Positions 63,354-64,000 of a stretch of 64,000 bases of DNA are shown piece by piece. Every line of letters starts with the position of its first letter. The stretch's first letter is position 1. This DNA comes from Sva-07 sp963829585 (lineage in GTDB: Bacteria; Actinomycetota; Acidimicrobiia; Acidimicrobiales; Ilumatobacteraceae), in contig CAWHJD010000028.1 of NCBI GenBank assembly GCA_963829585.1, positions 124,001 to 188,000 on the forward strand, given 5' to 3'. A program made the position numbers and the translations under genes. Under the pieces are notes generated by a model. The model was not told the DNA's origin and did no database searches. It saw only the letters and a program-made list of their open reading frames with translations.

Positions 63354-64000
63354 ATGGCGTCGGGCCGAATCATCGCACTGGTCGTGGCCGGCGCGATCGT
63401 GCTCGCCGCCTGCGGCGTCGATCCGGGAGTCACCGCGCAACGGGCCGATCAGCTCGGCTTCGATCCCGCGGTCGTCGATCCGGACCTGCCCCCGTCCACG
63501 ACCGACCCGGCAGCCCCGACCGATTCGACGCCCGTCTCCCCGCCGAGTTCTGCGCCTCGACCGACCGTCAGCGTTCCCGCCGACCCCGCGGCCATCGATT
63601 TCGGGCCGGACAAGCCGTCGAAGACCTACGACGACTTCCTGCTCGCCGTCGTCACCGATCTCGAGGCGTGGTGGACGGAGCAGTACCCGTTGATCTACGG
63701 CGAGCGGTTCGAGCCACTCGAGGGCGGCGTCTATGCCGCGTACCCGGACCGGCCCGACGACATCCCCGGTTGCGGTACAGCGTCGACGACCTATCAGGAG
63801 GTCCAGCAGTACGTCGCCTTCTACTGCGGGGTCGGCGACTTCCTGGTGTACGACGACAGCGACGACGGCCTGTTGGCCCAGTTGGCGGACGACTACGGTC
63901 CCGGCACCATCGGCACGGTCTTCGCTCACGAGTTCGGCCACGCGATCCAACTGCGGTCCGGCAACCTCGATCGCTCGTTGGCGACCATCCTCACCGAGCA
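63354..64000 (+). CDS. Zinc metallopeptidase-like lipoprotein, cut by window end
   Basis: An open frame from ATG 63354 to the window end (215 residues so far). A signal helix ends at the lipobox VLAAC (Cys about residue 20). A Pro/Thr/Ser-rich linker follows to about residue 80. The catalytic region has FAHEFGHAIQ, an H-E-x-x-H zinc motif as in neutral zinc metallopeptidases of the YpfJ-like group, near residue 195. Cysteines in PGCG and FYCG could form a disulfide. The C-terminal part, including the third zinc ligand, is outside the window. Confidence 0.8.
   Translation, partial: MASGRIIALVVAGAIVLAACGVDPGVTAQRADQLGFDPAVVDPDLPPSTTDPAAPTDSTPVSPPSSAPRPTVSVPADPAAIDFGPDKPSKTYDDFLLAVVTDLEAWWTEQYPLIYGERFEPLEGGVYAAYPDRPDDIPGCGTASTTYQEVQQYVAFYCGVGDFLVYDDSDDGLLAQLADDYGPGTIGTVFAHEFGHAIQLRSGNLDRSLATILTE

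Overview
The window looks like a high-GC actinobacterial chromosome, most likely from class Acidimicrobiia (Ilumatobacter-like). That placement is inference from gene content, not from an rRNA. The evidence is GTG-rich starts, a WhiB protein, a PafBC pair, a CofC/FbiD-type F420 gene with two LLM-family oxidoreductases, mycothiol-linked genes (Mca, a mycoredoxin, a TIGR03086 protein), a Lys/Ala/Pro histone-like tail beside HU, and NHEJ genes. No rRNA, tRNA, CRISPR array, phage or transposase gene was seen. It reads as ordinary chromosome with several unusual local features.

Layout. 0-6 kb: a DUF7064-like protein, an S9 peptidase broken by many frameshifts, and a P-type cation ATPase. 6-14.8 kb: nitrobindin, NudC, thiolase, a secreted nuclease, a ChbG-like deacetylase, Mca, a PEBP lipoprotein, a GGDEF-EAL protein and a rhomboid protease. 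14.8-30.7 kb: glycerol-3-phosphate dehydrogenase, an MtfA-EamA fusion, and catabolic enzymes (LLM oxidoreductases, thioesterase, amidase, acyl-CoA ligase, PLP lyase, amidohydrolase, CoA-transferase). 30.7-36.6 kb: a serine hydrolase, an NHEJ pair (LigD polymerase domain and Ku), a membrane protein, a lipoprotein and an M24 peptidase. 36.7-41.9 kb: one co-directional run of mycoredoxin, transsulfuration enzymes (CBS, cystathionine lyase) and trehalose synthesis (OtsA, OtsB). 42-46.6 kb: rnhB, a large unknown and gpsA on one strand; cofC and a PIG-L deacetylase on the other. 46.6-50 kb: a stand-alone KKAPA-repeat protein behind HU, then PIN-PhoH, WhiB and a DEDDh exonuclease. 50-56.6 kb: a minus-strand series pgl, pgi, csoR-like, aldehyde dehydrogenase, B12-binding subunit, pafB, pafC. 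56.7-63.2 kb: RarD, a DUF4333 lipoprotein and a complete branched-chain amino acid type ABC transporter. The window ends inside a zinc-metallopeptidase lipoprotein gene.

Themes. Low-molecular-weight thiol and redox metabolism (CBS, cystathionine lyase, mycoredoxin, Mca), F420 use, fatty-acid/CoA chemistry, trehalose, and DNA repair and nucleoid proteins (Ku/LigD, RNase HII, PafBC, HU) dominate.

Most interesting signals: (1) four dispersed intergenic 50-bp palindromic elements, all the same length, built from two interchangeable types of half-arm; (2) a pure 22-copy KKAPA protein encoded separately, 4 nt after HU; (3) an EAL domain that has lost key catalytic residues beside an intact GGDEF site; (4) an in-frame MtfA-EamA fusion; (5) single-base frameshifts in otherwise well-conserved genes, densest in the first 2.2 kb, which look more like sequencing errors than decay and should temper any pseudogene call.
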